This document shows positions 1 to 11,350 of a stretch of 64,000 nt of DNA, in pieces. The position numbers and the translations under genes were made by a program. The notes under the pieces were generated by a model, which ran no database searches, was not told the DNA's origin, and was given only the letters and a program-made list of their open reading frames with translations. Source of the DNA: Mytilinidion resinicola (taxonomy: Eukaryota > Ascomycota > Dothideomycetes > Mytilinidiales > Mytilinidiaceae); NCBI RefSeq assembly GCF_010093595.1, contig NW_022985440.1, positions 1,612,325 through 1,676,324 of the forward strand, in the 5' to 3' direction. How positions within the stretch are numbered: position 1 is the first letter of the stretch; the number at the start of each line of letters is the position of its first letter.

Positions 1-879
1 AGGAGCTGCTCGAGCGCAGAGGGTGGGAGGAGTATTTTGTCGCCCGATAGGGTGGTTGTCCGCGACTTGGGCGTGACGGCGAACTGAGCGGACCAGGCGA
101 GCGATGTGGGGTCTGGTGAGGACATGTTGTAGCTCTATCGACAAACGGAAGAAAAGGGCATTACAGAACAGGAACGAGTGAAGACCAGAGAGGCGTGGAT
201 ATATCGGAGGAGTGGTGAGAGAGGCGTGGTGTTGCTACCTAAGCGGCTCTTCTGGCAGCTTCGGCCACCATGTCATCGGCACGCCCCATTGGCGGGGCGG
301 GCTTCAGGGTCTTTTCGAAGACCGAGCGTAACTGAAGTTGATTATTCTATATCGAACAATCTGTACGCTTGCGGGGACACCTCAGACGGCGGTACTTGGA
401 TACAGAGACTCTGAGGCCGCATCTACAAGCCTCTGCCCTCCCCACCAGCTGCCAGCAGTGACAAAGAGCGTGCGCAAATCTCACGGGAAACTGCCACGAA
501 GCGGCCCCACGCGGGACCCAAGATCTCGGCCTTCACGCCTTGCCCGGACCAGCAAGCCGGCGGAGGACCACGGTCACGGTGCTGGCGCTGCTCAGGTCGA
601 CTCATCGAGCCTCACCCTTGCACAACTCCCCCATATTGGGCCATCGTCATCCAACAGAAAGCCGCAGCTGCCAACACTGCATTCACTCAACACCACCACT
701 CAACACCACCCCGGAGCACCTTTCTTTTTGCGCATCACCAACCCCCGCTGGGGCCCCGCGCATCACCGCACGTGTCCGACTGGCGGTCAACCTCACTGAG
801 CCTAAAACCCCGACAAGCCCGGCCCCGTGTGGCCTCGGTCGCCAGTGCTCTCGTATGACCTGTGGAGTGCCCCCCAGTG
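1..879. other. Intergenic / 5' flank of the F-box gene
   Basis: I see no convincing gene here. The short open frames overlap one another on both strands and none resembles a known protein. Positions 378-391 hold a 14-base string identical to one arm of the palindromic repeat found around 30.5 kb (see findings). The part nearest 880 is presumably the promoter and leader of the F-box gene. Confidence 0.5.
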
Positions 880-2726
880 ATGTCTGAAATGCCATCTTCT
901 CTCCCTCTCAACGCCCCCATGGCCGCAACTACCACGCTGGTGGATCTGCTGTCCAACACCCTGGTCTTGCGCCAGACGGCGCCCTATCTGCCCGTGTCCG
1001 GGCTGCTTGCCCTAGCAGCCACCTCCAAGGCCTTCCGCCGCCTCGTGCAACAGTCTCCCGATGTCTTCCGCTATCTCGAGCTCTCCGACGTCAAGTCCAC
1101 CTGGCCCAACTACGTGCCGCTAGACTCTGGAGGGATAACCTGGCGCAACCAGCGCATGGATGAGTCCCTAACCGAAGACGAGTTCTACTCCGGCCCGATC
1201 CGCGGCGTCTTCTCCCACCTCCAGCGGGCCAACTTCCTCAGGAACGTGCATACACTGGTGCTGGACGGGCTATCCGTACCTGCAGATCTCGTGCAGGAGA
1301 TTATTGCGGAGGATCGGTTCAATGTCCGCATTCTCTCGATTAGAGAGGTTGTGAACCTGAACGAACGGAAGCTTATGGACGTCTTGAAGTATGCCGTCCG
1401 CCCCACCAGACCGGAGGGTACCCCGAAGCTCAAGGGTCTGTACGTCTTCGGAACCCGAAAGATGGACCACGACCTGGGAGATCACTCCCCGAAGAAAAAG
1501 AAACCCCCACCTGGCGCCGAGTGGAACCACCGTTCAGCGGATGCCCTCAACGCCTCCCTTGCCCGAACCAAAGATAAATGGTACCAAAGCCATGGCAGTA
1601 TGATCCATAGGCGCGTTCCCCACGAATGGGGCCCTACGCTCCAGGCTTGCGAGGGCATCATCTTCTTTGACGCTGTTCTCTGTCGAGGACCTCGTCACGA
1701 TGCTTCAAAGGCCTACATCCAGGCAGGACAAAGTAGCGGCGAGCCGCACCCCTTTGGATACCTTCCCCCGGCCATTGCCACCGTCGCCTTGGGCCCAACA
1801 GGATGCGCTAGCTGCCACTCGACTCCGGAAGGACCAGCAGTATTCGGCCAGTCCCCAGCGTCCCATCTCCCCCTTTTGGGCCCTCCACCTCGACAGTCAG
1901 CATCTATACGTGCAGCCCAGGAACCCATCACAACGGATGGCTCTGGACCACCGCCTCTGGTTGTCCGCTGTGTAGACTGTCTCAAAGGGCGCTGGTGTGA
2001 GCGTTGCCATAAGTGGTGGGATGAGAACTGCTATGCAGGCTCGTCAGTGACGGGTCGCACTGAGCTCCAACAAACCGAGTACTTCGAGGAGAAAATCGAC
2101 TTTGATATCGCGGTCGAACGAGAAATCAAGGTACTTGAAAACCTTTGCTTCCCTCACTGCTTCGCCAGCGTCATCGTGCCCAAGTGCAAGGCGCTGGCAG
2201 CAAGGATCACCGCTACCTTGGCGCACGAACAAGTAGAGACGGCCGAAGCAAGCAGCAGTTCTGCGAGCCTAGTTGGATCCGGATGACAGCCATTTTTTGG
2301 TTGGACCTGCGAACCGACTATGTGCAAACAGCCTTGACATCCGGTCGTGGCGCGCCAAAGTATGCTCGCTCCATCGTCGAGGGGAAAAGGCTAACCTGCT
2401 GTGATTTAGATGATTGGCGTCAAGCGGGATTGTTTTGGATGCGGATTCACTGTACGCGCCCTTCTCTTTCTTCAAACGACCGAAGTTTGTTCATCTAACT
2501 GACCTGGGATAGTGTTTCGAATGCAAAGAGGCATACATCCGCAAGTGCGGCAAGTGCCGCAACGAGTTCTGTCCCGTGGACAACGAGAATTCCTCGGCTA
2601 CTACCGTGGGTTAATTTTCTCCTCCAGTATCGCCCTCTCCTTTCCTTCCAAATGTTGACATAAACTAATGATCTGCAGTGCGACTGGTGCAGATACACTG
2701 GACGACGGACGAGGGAACCTTACTAA
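880..2726 (+). CDS. F-box protein with C-terminal Cys-rich zinc-binding region
   Basis: Probable substrate adaptor of an SCF ubiquitin ligase. The N-terminal 60 residues have F-box character: a hydrophobic stretch around LLALAATSKAFRRLV, then VFRYLELS. The first ATG in frame is at 880; an earlier in-frame codon at 862 is GTG. The body contains Cys pairs (CVDC..CERC..C), and the last exons add further CxxC pairs (CFGC, CFEC, CGKC, CDWC), which looks like a treble-clef or zinc-ribbon array. I infer introns at about 2232-2409 and two more before 2726, ending with CDWCRYTGRR and a TAA. The first intron is long for this window, so its borders are uncertain. F-box proteins that end in zinc ribbons are common in Pezizomycotina, but the substrate cannot be told from sequence. 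Confidence 0.75.
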
Positions 2727-4530
2727 ATTATGCATTAGCTATGGCGAAGAAAAGCGAGCGGGAATTTTGACTTTCCTGCTTTTATACTTCGCTTTGAATC
2801 TTGGATAACGAACGGAGGACGGCGAGACTGGTTGGGATGGCAAATCTCCCCTCTCCATTTTTACGACACGGCGGCCGATTGGCATGACGAAGAACGAAGA
2901 TACCCCACTCCATTCCAACAAAAACAATTTGATGTTCTGGTTCACGAGCTTTGCGACAGAATGCGTGCTGGTCAATGCGATTATGTGGCATTTGACGTTA
3001 GTTTACGTTAAAGGCGACTCAACTTCCACGTGACATGGTCTGCACTGACTTGGTTGTCCTGTTCGTTGGCGGCATCGGATACTTGTTGACCGAGAGGCGT
3101 GGACGATATTCTTTTGCTATTCTCTCTCCGGAATGATTGACTAAGACGCTCGAGCGGAGGTAGTAACACACCTCCCACTGTAGAAGTGTGGCCTTGTTCG
3201 TAAATGAGGAGTATGTCTCCACCTCAAGATTGCCTTCCAGTGTTTGTAACGAAAGTTGATCATAACCCACGCGAGAAGAAAGGTCGCCGCCCTGAAAGTC
3301 ACCCACCCACAACGGCTCTTTGCAACTTAACACTAGCAGGAAAAGAAACGTACCCTTATCTACCTACATCTAGCACATGAGCCCAAAAGCAATTTCCAAG
3401 GAACAAGACACCACCCTCTGAAGGTCTCTCTAAAAAGGAAAAAAGTCCAGAGCGGGAATCGAACGCGGACCTACACAATGAATATAAAAAAGAAAAACAA
3501 GACCTAAGGTTAGCATGTTGGAGATACGGGACAAGGTTCCTGCTGGTTAGTACAAGTAGGGTTGAAATTTTTCGAAATATATGGAGAGGTTGATGGTGAG
3601 GAGGGGGTTTTAATTTTGGTGAGGGCATGTGAGGGAGGAGACGGCTCCGATAAGCAGTCTTATCTTACCTCTACAGTGCTTAAGATGGATTATTGCTGGG
3701 CCAACAGGAGTTGGTTTAGGCTCCTCCGCCGTTTGCTCGGCATATTCATCACTATTATACCATCTCATCTCTAAACAATTACACTCTGTTACGTCCAATG
3801 CTATTAATGTCGAGAAAGCAGAAGCCACGCGTGAATGATGGGGTACGAGTATTCCGGTCCGCAACGTAGCGTACTTTTGCTTGCGACTCGAGTGGACTGC
3901 CTAGGTCTTTATTGGATTAAGACATGGAGATATGGCTACTAACAGGTACATTAGTCATACAGAGGCGTGCAATGGTGGGGTCGTTGGCTTGATGTTGCAG
4001 TCGCATTCTCGGCGAATGTGAATATGGAGATGACGAAGGAGGTGGATATTGAACTGGAGGAGGGAGCGTATATCATGGGCATACTGATTTGGGCGAGGGG
4101 CATATTATCAGGAGAGTCGATTAGGTGGAGAGCATCTTCACGGCTCCAAGTAGAGCATTTCTCTTTCCTCAATTTTATCTGCTGTAGCTTCGAAGGTGCC
4201 ACGGCGCTTAGCCTTTCCCGGATCCGGCCGGATCGCCTATCTTTTCCGACAGTCTAAGACGTGTTCGACGGTCACAATCCAAGAAGGTTTACATCCAGAC
4301 TAGTCTTTCTTGAACGGGCGAGTTGAATATTCAGGGTGTGGACCAATGACAATTCCGCACGCAAAACCCGACACCAGGCGCACCAGCAGAGGCGCCACTC
4401 TACGAGCGCCGCAATGGAAATACTCCGCTTCTCCCAGCTGTCTTCATTGTCTTTCGCTTCATTCTTTCGTCCCTTCATGTTTGTGGTCTCTGTTCGTCTT
4501 ATTGCAGCTCTTCTCGGTTCTGGTATCTAG
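2727..4530. other. Gene-poor stretch
   Basis: No open frame over about 105 codons looks real, and none resembles a known family. Codon use and composition look non-coding. A tRNA-like T-arm with a T-run is visible near 3444-3470 on the minus strand, but no full cloverleaf can be built (see rejected items). The end of this interval runs into the damaged Cys-rich membrane gene. Confidence 0.45.
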
Positions 4531-4587
4531 CATAAGCTTGGCGAAATACATATAATACCTGTTCTTCTCTTCTTCTACTCACGCCTG

Positions 4588-5556
4588 GTGCGTGGCTCCG
4601 CAAAGACATGCTATTTACCGTCCAGAGCTGTCGCACCTAACGATGTGCCATGTAACGACTCCGCAAGACAATCTCACTGTTGCGGTGCCGGCGATACCTG
4701 CCTCGACAACGACCTTTGCTACGATACTTCTGGAACGGTCTCCCAGCAAAGCTGTACAGATATAAACTGGGACCCCACATCGAAACGCTTTCAGTCGTGC
4801 AAGAATGGCGAGTAACTACCACCACTGTCATGTCTACGGCCGTCCATTGCTGACCTACATATAGCGCGAACAAACATCCCCATAACCCCCACCGGCCTGT
4901 TCATCGACCTCGCACATGGCGTGCGCGAGTTCTGCTGTGACGTCGGCTCCTACCGCGCCAACAACAACACCTGCCTCTTCCTCGGCGAAGGATCTGTCCC
5001 CTTCGGATTTTCGTATGGCAAGGTTATTACGGATTGAAGCACTGGCTCGACTGAGGTCTTCAATTCTACTCATACCCTCACGCAGAACTATAATTCGACC
5101 GCCAACTTAACCGAATCAGCCACCGCTCAAATTGTTACCATTACTGCGTCAGGAAATAGCAGCACCAGCAGCACTACCACCACTACAAGCATGACTGGTA
5201 AACTCGCCACCGTCGGCGCCGGGGTTAGTGTGCCATTAGTGCTCGCTTTAATGGGGGTCCTGTTCTTACTCTACCGCGAGAAGAAGGCGGAAGGGATCCT
5301 GGCTAGGCGTATTAGCACTGCGGAGGAGGATAAACGGGCCTAGGTGGCGCAAATGCAGCAGCAGCTATATCCGCCGTATGCTTATCCGTTTAATCCAGCT
5401 ATATATAATGCTCCCCAGCATTAGCATCAATTAATAGGGTCGCCGAAGGAGTTGGACGCAACGCGAGTTGGAGAGCTGGATGCGAGGAACAGTCGGTAGG
5501 TCAATGGGGTGGTCTAGCCGCTGATGCCGCGGAGAAGTGAGCGAGGGGTGATATAA
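4588..5556 (+). pseudogene. Decayed Cys-rich single-pass membrane protein gene
   Basis: The reading frame encodes a Cys-rich ectodomain (CYLPSRAVAPNDVPCND, then HCCGAGDTCLDNDLCY, a CTD.NW segment, and a second block with REFCCDVGSYRANNNTC). A Ser/Thr-rich stalk, one transmembrane helix (VGAGVSVPLVLALMGVLFLLY) and a basic cytoplasmic tail with MQQQLYPPYAYP and ELDATRVGELDARNSR follow. This is the layout of a large fungal family of unknown function. The frame has no ATG (4588 is GTG), and a TAG lies upstream in the same frame. The only obvious intron (4812-4864) would shift the frame. In-frame stops interrupt it at 5035 (TGA), 5341, 5422, 5497 and 5515 (all TAG) before a TAA at 5554. All four TAG codons are explained by CAG to TAG. 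I read it as a RIP-like pseudogene. Confidence 0.8.
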
Positions 5557-5667
5557 GAACGCTGCCGCTGATTCTGCTGGCACGGCACTTAGCCAAGAGG
5601 ATGTCGGCTAGTTCTTTCTAATAAGATAGACTAGGACAGGGGGCCTTCAAGTGGTTTAACTTCTTTA

Positions 5668-6105
5668 ACGTAGTCGGCAAGCTAGTGGGCCATGCAAGCT
5701 AGTGGGCCACCCAATTTTTGGTGCGATTTAGACCTTTTAGCACCCCAGCAATCTCAACAACTACGAGATATAAAGTATAGCTTTAAGATTGCATATACTA
5801 TCTAGCTCATTTTAATAGCTAAGAGAATGTTTGGAGCAGTATAGCAGCGTAATCCTATTATATTGTAGGTATTACTTGATTTTAGGGGCCAAAACTAGGC
5901 AACATTTTACTGCGGCTAAACAGGGCTATCAAGAGATCTAAAAAATTAACAGATGATATTAAAATAACCACGGATATCATTATCCTAAGTCACAACCTGG
6001 AATATTCTGTGATTGTTAAGATTGCTAGGGTGCTAAAAGGTCTAAATCGCACCAATAATTGGGTGGCCCACTAGCTTGCATGGCCCACTAGCTTGCCGAC
6101 TACGT
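5668..6105. mobile_element. 438-bp MITE-like element with ~90-bp terminal inverted repeats
   Basis: The left end (5668 onward, ACGTAGTCGGCAAGCTAGTG) is repeated in inverted orientation at the right end up to 6105. I could follow the match for roughly 90 bases with about three or four differences, most of them C/T. The element is flanked by TA on both sides (5666-5667 and 6106-6107), the target choice of Tc1/mariner and pogo-type elements. Inside each arm a 17-base unit (GCAAGCTAGTGGGCCAY) occurs twice in tandem. The interior is AT-rich and shows no transposase. It sits about 110 bp beyond the last stop of the decayed membrane gene. Confidence 0.9.
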
Positions 6106-6707
6106 TACCAGTGCTAACCGCTTTATAATAACCATGCATGTACTATATAGAGTACTTCCTTTATAGTTAGTTCTATAACCTAATGCCTTTTAGATTCATA
6201 TACTTGTCATCTGCTGTCTGGTACCAATGTCTGTATTTCGGATTTCATATCTGCAGTGCAACGTTCTTTACATTGTCCCTCTCGTCGTTCTACATCTACG
6301 TAATGGTGCTCAAGCTACTCAGAAGACCGAATACTCTAGGAGCTTACACTTTTCTTCGTTTTAGAACATATGCTTAGGTAATAACTGTTTGAAGAAAGCC
6401 TGAAGTGGTCTGATGTAACGCTCTGATCACGTGGCCCCTCGCCGTTGTGGCTGAGGCCTGCGTCGCAGTTCCTCGTCATCTCAATCCCATCTCATTTTGA
6501 CTGTCTTCTCCCACAACTCTGGATCTCTGTTTGGCTCCGTCTCCTGTACTTCAGTCTTTAGAGTTGCATCATGACTCGTAGGAACAAGTTTACAGCGGTC
6601 GAATAGCGCGAAAATTGGGGAGCTGGCTGCTACCTTTTCACACCTCTGACACTAGGCCCGCACCGGTAAATGCTACAGGGATAGGAAATCATGCTTCAAG
6701 GACGACA
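6106..6707. other. Intergenic between the inverted-repeat element and the coiled-coil gene
   Basis: Nothing here supports a gene. The first part is AT-rich like the element. A 64-codon open frame at 6183-6377 is hydrophobic by composition and has no recognisable relatives. Confidence 0.4.
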
Positions 6708-8091
6708 TCATCTTCGAGGATCCTCACACGTCACCTCCATACGCAACAGCAAGGTTGCCTCATTGAAACTCTCCCCGGTGGATTTTCCTCTTTTCACGAC
6801 GGCCGGAGAGGTTACCAGGGAGACCTTCTGCTTCCCTCCCGACACCTTTTCGTCCTTCTCCAACTCCATCATAGAGGGGTCAAAAACGGGATTACTTTCT
6901 TGCTCGTGGAATAAAAATCGCACCCCAGTTACTTGTCTACTGATTTCTTTGTCGAGTTCGAGTGCCTCGTCAAGAATTCTCAGAAACTCCTCTTGATATC
7001 CCTCACTATCGGGCGATCGATACCAATAGATCACGGCCTCGACTTGGTCGATAGTCTTGGCCTTCCATTGTTGGACTTCCTCGTCCACTTCATGACTCAA
7101 CTCCCTAGTCATCGAATCTAAGAGAAGGCCGACTGTGTTGGCTCTCCAGACATGAAATCTCTTTTCCGCCTCAGGGTTCAGATATGTCTTCCCTTCTGTG
7201 TCTAAACAATGATCTCAGGGTAAGTGTCAGCGTACATGGGCCTTCCTAAAATGCTGCATGCTCATACTCACCGGGTTTCAGTATACTGTATAGCTTCCAC
7301 ATCGAGCGGGAGCCCCTACCAGCCCATCTGAAACGATTGAACACATCATCAACAAGAACGTTCCAAAAGAACGCCTGAATGATCTTCGGACGCTGTGCCG
7401 AGCTAAGTAAATATTCAAAAAATTTGTCAGACCCAGGGGTAGTGGATTCCAGGGTCGCGTAAAGAACACTATTCTCCAGAGGCCGTCGAACCCTATCCAG
7501 CGGCTCCGAAAAGTACTGGATAGCGATATTCCGAATGTTGTATCTCAGCCGCGTTATCAAGTCAATCAGGTAATTATCTGTAACCTGGTAGAATCCGGAA
7601 CCTTGGCCCTGCCTCTGGATTTTGTTAAGTTCTCGCGCTGCTAGCTTCCAGCGCTGTCGAATGTCCTTGGCCTTGGACTTCATCTCACACAGTTCGCTCT
7701 CTGCCTTTTCTCGAAGCTTGCGCTCCTCAGTGAGCTCAAACTGCAACTCATCGTGGAGAGCTACGCCTGAAGTACGCAGATTGAACTGCACTTCAGGATC
7801 ACAATCACTCCCACTATAGGCTGAGACCGAGAGCCTTTTGGGGGATACGGGCGGCAGTATTAGGGGGCTCTCTGCTGCTGCATTCTCAGATGCGACGCTC
7901 TGAGGCTGAGATGCGAATTCGATGCCGGTCATTGCAGTGCTTGGAACGCGAAAATCTAGCGTCGGAGAGTGTATGGGATTCGATTGCGGAGACGCATCCA
8001 TCCTTTCGATTTCGTGTCCGCCTGAACGGTTTTGATCCTGGTACTCGGCTTGGTCTTCAAGCGATTGTAATGGTGGATGGGACGCTGTCAT
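6708..8091 (-). CDS. Hypothetical protein with central coiled coil
   Basis: Two exons (7272-8091 and 6708-7201), joined across a 70-base intron with a GTGAGT donor and TTTAG acceptor, give an intact frame of 437 residues. I start at the ATG at 8091 (MTASHPPLQ). An upstream in-frame codon at 8205 would add 38 residues. The N-terminal third is polar and probably disordered. A charged helical stretch (HDELQFELTEERKLREKAE and onward) is a likely coiled coil. The C-terminal half is helical with no catalytic motif I recognise. It has the look of a lineage-restricted fungal protein. It lies between two transposon-like inverted repeats in an accessory segment. Function unknown. Confidence 0.65.
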
Positions 8092-9109
8092 TGTCTTTGC
8101 TAACGGCTGGTAATTGATATCGAAAGTCTGGGGAGGAAAGTAAGGAAGCCGGCAGATTTCAAGCAGATGGAAGAAAATCTCAGCAGCAAAAGGTCTCAGC
8201 ACCACATGGATTGGGAAAGGTTTTTCTGCAAAGTGGCCAGGCTTTGCCTTCTGTAAGCCGTAGGTTAATCTGCAACAAGGCTGAAATAGCCCAGCACCAC
8301 AAACTGTCCCGACCCTCCCATCATGCTGTTAGGGCAGCTTCAGCTGATCAAAAAAGAAAGGAGTGGACAGGGAATCATGCACCTTTGTTCGAGACTGGGT
8401 CCAACTCATGCGCACTACAGCATGTCTTTACGTCCGGTGAACTAGCGCTAAAATCAAGCCACAGACTTACCGTATAAGGTAGCAATTCCGGACGCCCTTA
8501 GGGAGGATTAACAGCTGCCTAGCCAATGAATCTTCAAGCCAGCTGACTATTAGCCCAGAAAAGGAGGTTTACAGGGGTCGACTCAGTTTCCGCGCTAGTT
8601 CACCGGACGTGAAGAGATGCTGTATGCCACCTTCCCGCGAATAGGGCGGCGTCAGCATCAGGTTGCAGATAAGGCAACCATCAATCATTAGTGAAAAGCC
8701 TAATGAAGAACGTCCCTCATGCAAGCCAATATTGGAATGTATTAGGCTGGAGTCTTGGACCGGCCTGTTGTGGTCACTTGGCCCGCCCGGCTCGAGTCTG
8801 GATGAGGCGCGAATCTAGGGTCTCAGCCTGATCATAAACTTAGGGAGGGGAACTAACACTGCTTATTTGAAGGGTGTAGCCGCGTCTGTATCACGTGCAA
8901 GGTCCACTACGTTACCGCGATCGGACATCTTTCCAGCTCTTAGCTCTCTCTTCTCTAAGGACTCAGCCTGATCACTACGAAGCTGGAATCTCTGTTCGAT
9001 TTTCTAGTTTCGCAAAAGGTTCTTCCTCAACCTTCTTATCTCTAGTGTCTTCACGATTATCGACATAAGCTTCGGACCTCTTTCCTGGCGTTCATCTTAG
9101 AGCCTTAGC
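8092..9109. other. Intergenic between the coiled-coil gene and Hsp70-like gene
   Basis: This is the shared upstream region of two divergent genes. It contains the 209-bp inverted-repeat element at 8416-8624. A 13-base direct repeat, CTCAGCCTGATCA, occurs at 8822 and again near 8962, both within 300 bp of the Hsp70-like start codon. The segment just before 9110 is pyrimidine-rich, as expected for a fungal promoter. Confidence 0.5.
8416..8624. mobile_element. 209-bp inverted-repeat element (MITE-like)
   Basis: The left end TACAGCATGTCTTTACGTCC and the right end, read on the other strand, TACAGCATCTCTTCACGTCC, continue to match through GGTGAACTAGCGC. That is about 33 bases with two differences. 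TA dinucleotides bound both ends, so it may be another TA-target element. The interior, about 140 bases, has no coding potential. Its arms differ from those of the 438-bp element, so it is a separate family. Confidence 0.8.
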
Positions 9110-11350
9110 ATGTTCACGGCAGGCTTGGCTAGTAGGCCTAAGCTCATTGATGATGCGTCGTCATTCCACGACGACGACGATTTCATGGTCATCGGAATCG
9201 ACTTTGGGACGACGTGAGTGTTCACGTTTATCTTCCTCGATTGGGTTAACTGCTTCGAGCTGCCAACTCTCATCGTTTAAATAGATACTCTGGCGCTGCA
9301 TGGGCGACTGGAGAAGATTTCGCAAGCGACCAAATCAACCTAGTCACCAGCTGGCCAGGGACCGGCCTAGAAGAGGGTAAAGTCCCCACAGAACTATTCT
9401 ACGAGCACAATGAAATCATGTGGGGATACGAAATTCCCCTTGATGCCGATCCTGTGCGCTGGTTCAAGCTTCTCCTGCTGAAGGACGAGGATCTGGACGA
9501 GGAAATGCGCTACAACGAGTTCATCCTACGTGGACGCAAGATGCTGAAGGAGAACGGCAAAACCGCTATTGACTTTATTTCTGACTTCCTTCACGCCATC
9601 TGGATACACGTTCTCGAGACTGTCAAGAAAGCACATGGAGAGACGGTAATAGATGCCTTGGCTTTCCACGTCGTCATTACAGTGCCGGCAATTTGGAAAG
9701 GGTATGCAAGACAGGGAATGGAGGAAGCTGCGAAGAAGGCTGGGATTCTGGACCGGAGAGCTGCTGGGGCTACAACTTTGACTTTTGCTCCTGAGCCTGA
9801 GGCGGCTGCTTTATCCACCCTTTGTGAGCCTGGGCGTAAGGCGAAGACTGGTGAGGTCTATATGATCTGCGACGCTGGAGGTGGTACTGTTGTGAGTAAA
9901 GATAATAGCTAGTGCATTCACAAAAAGATGCTGACAGACGTAGGATCTTATCAGTTATAAGATTGGAGGAGTCAACCCAATGAAATTGGACGAAGCCGCT
10001 GAAGGAACAGGTATGGGCCGCATTTTGTATTGGCTAGTGGAAAGTGTAGCTGACGCATCGTCTAGGTGGTCTCTGTGGTGGCATCTTCATCGACGAAACG
10101 TTCGAGAGAATGTGCAAAGCTCGGCTTGGCCGGAAATGGGACCACCTGAGCAAGGCTGGAATTAAGGAGATTATGAAGGGAGAATGGGAACACGCCATCA
10201 AGCCACAGTTCATGCCTGGAAATAGGACGAAAGAATACATCGTTAGGATCCCGGCCGAAGCTTTCGGTAAGTCGAGCCTGGATGATACTAGCCGACAACC
10301 ATTCATCAAGAATGGACGTATTCATTTTAGCAGGTAAGCTTTGCTTTTGAGAACGCATTTATTGTAGATAACTAACCTTGAAGATTCAGCCCGCACATCC
10401 AATGGGTCTTCACCGAGACCTTCTCTGGCATTGATGCTCTTGTAGATGAGCAACTCCGAAAAGCGGCCAAGCAGGGCCTAAAACTCTCTGTGAGCGTGCT
10501 AATATTGACACCACTGCTTCATTGGCCGAAATAAGATTGACGATGTTTAGGGTATCATTCTTGTCGGGGGCCTAGGCGCAAGCCCCTATTTGTATGAGCA
10601 TCTGAAGAAGAAGCACGCGAAAGACGGCATCGATATCTTGCAATCAGTTGGAATGAGACCGTATGTTTCATCTAAGGCTTTAGAAGTCCTTCATCGCTAA
10701 GAGACGTTTCCAGCCGAACTGCCATTTGCCGCGGCGCCGTTATCAAAGGGTTTATTGATGGGTGTAGCGCTGTAGATACCTCCGGACTAGACTCCATGAC
10801 CATAAGTCCCATCCAGGTGACGTCAACAGTGTCTAGATTCAGCCTGGGCATGAAAATTGGGATTCCCTTTGATGAGAACAAACATCTCCAAAAGGACAAG
10901 GAATGGAGCATCGTGGAAGAAAAGTGGATGGAGTATAATCAGATGCAATGGTTTCTGAAGAAGGTATGTGATGTTAACACTTGCTGCAAGAAGTACTACT
11001 AAGATTTTGCAAAGGGAGAAATTACGTCAAAGAAAGATCCTATCCGTTTCTCCTTCTATGAAGCCTATGAAAGAGATCCAGAGGGGTTCTCCCGACTCCA
11101 ATTGTATCAATGCAAGGACGAGGTTCCGCCAAGTCGTCGCACTTCGAGCGTAACGGAGTTGTGCCAGGTTAGCCGTTCGATTGACGTCCCCTTCTCCGCC
11201 TTCACGACCGTCATAAACTCCTGCGGCGAGAGTATCAAGAAAATCTCGTGGGAGGTTGAGGTGGTTCCCTCTGGAGCAGCAGTGGAATTTGCGTTCTATA
11301 TCGACGGCAGGAAACAACAAGCGCAGAACGCGCTGGTCCATTTTCAGTAG
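9110..11350 (+). CDS. Hsp70-like ATPase (HSPA12-type, actin-like ATPase fold)
   Basis: Eight exons (9110-9213, 9285-9891, 9944-10010, 10066-10333, 10390-10489, 10551-10660, 10714-10963, 11015-11350) sum to an intact frame of 613 residues. The ATPase signatures are in order: phosphate-1 loop GIDFGTTYSGAAW (about residue 30), phosphate-2 region ICDAGGGTVDLISY (about residue 230), and the adenosine motif GIILVGGLGASPYLYEHL (about residue 385). There is no DnaK-type substrate-binding domain, and no C-terminal EEVD. The N-terminus begins with a short acidic run (HDDDDDF). These features match the divergent Hsp70 relatives that are expanded in Pezizomycotina and related to animal HSPA12. They are probably cytosolic, with client and role unknown. 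It is not a canonical stress chaperone. Confidence 0.88.

Noticed and set aside
3440..3550. tRNA-like T-arm (GTTCGATTC) with a following T-run on the minus strand
   Set aside because: The B-box and terminator look good, but no matching acceptor stem or A-box at proper spacing can be found. At best it is a tRNA relic or SINE tail.
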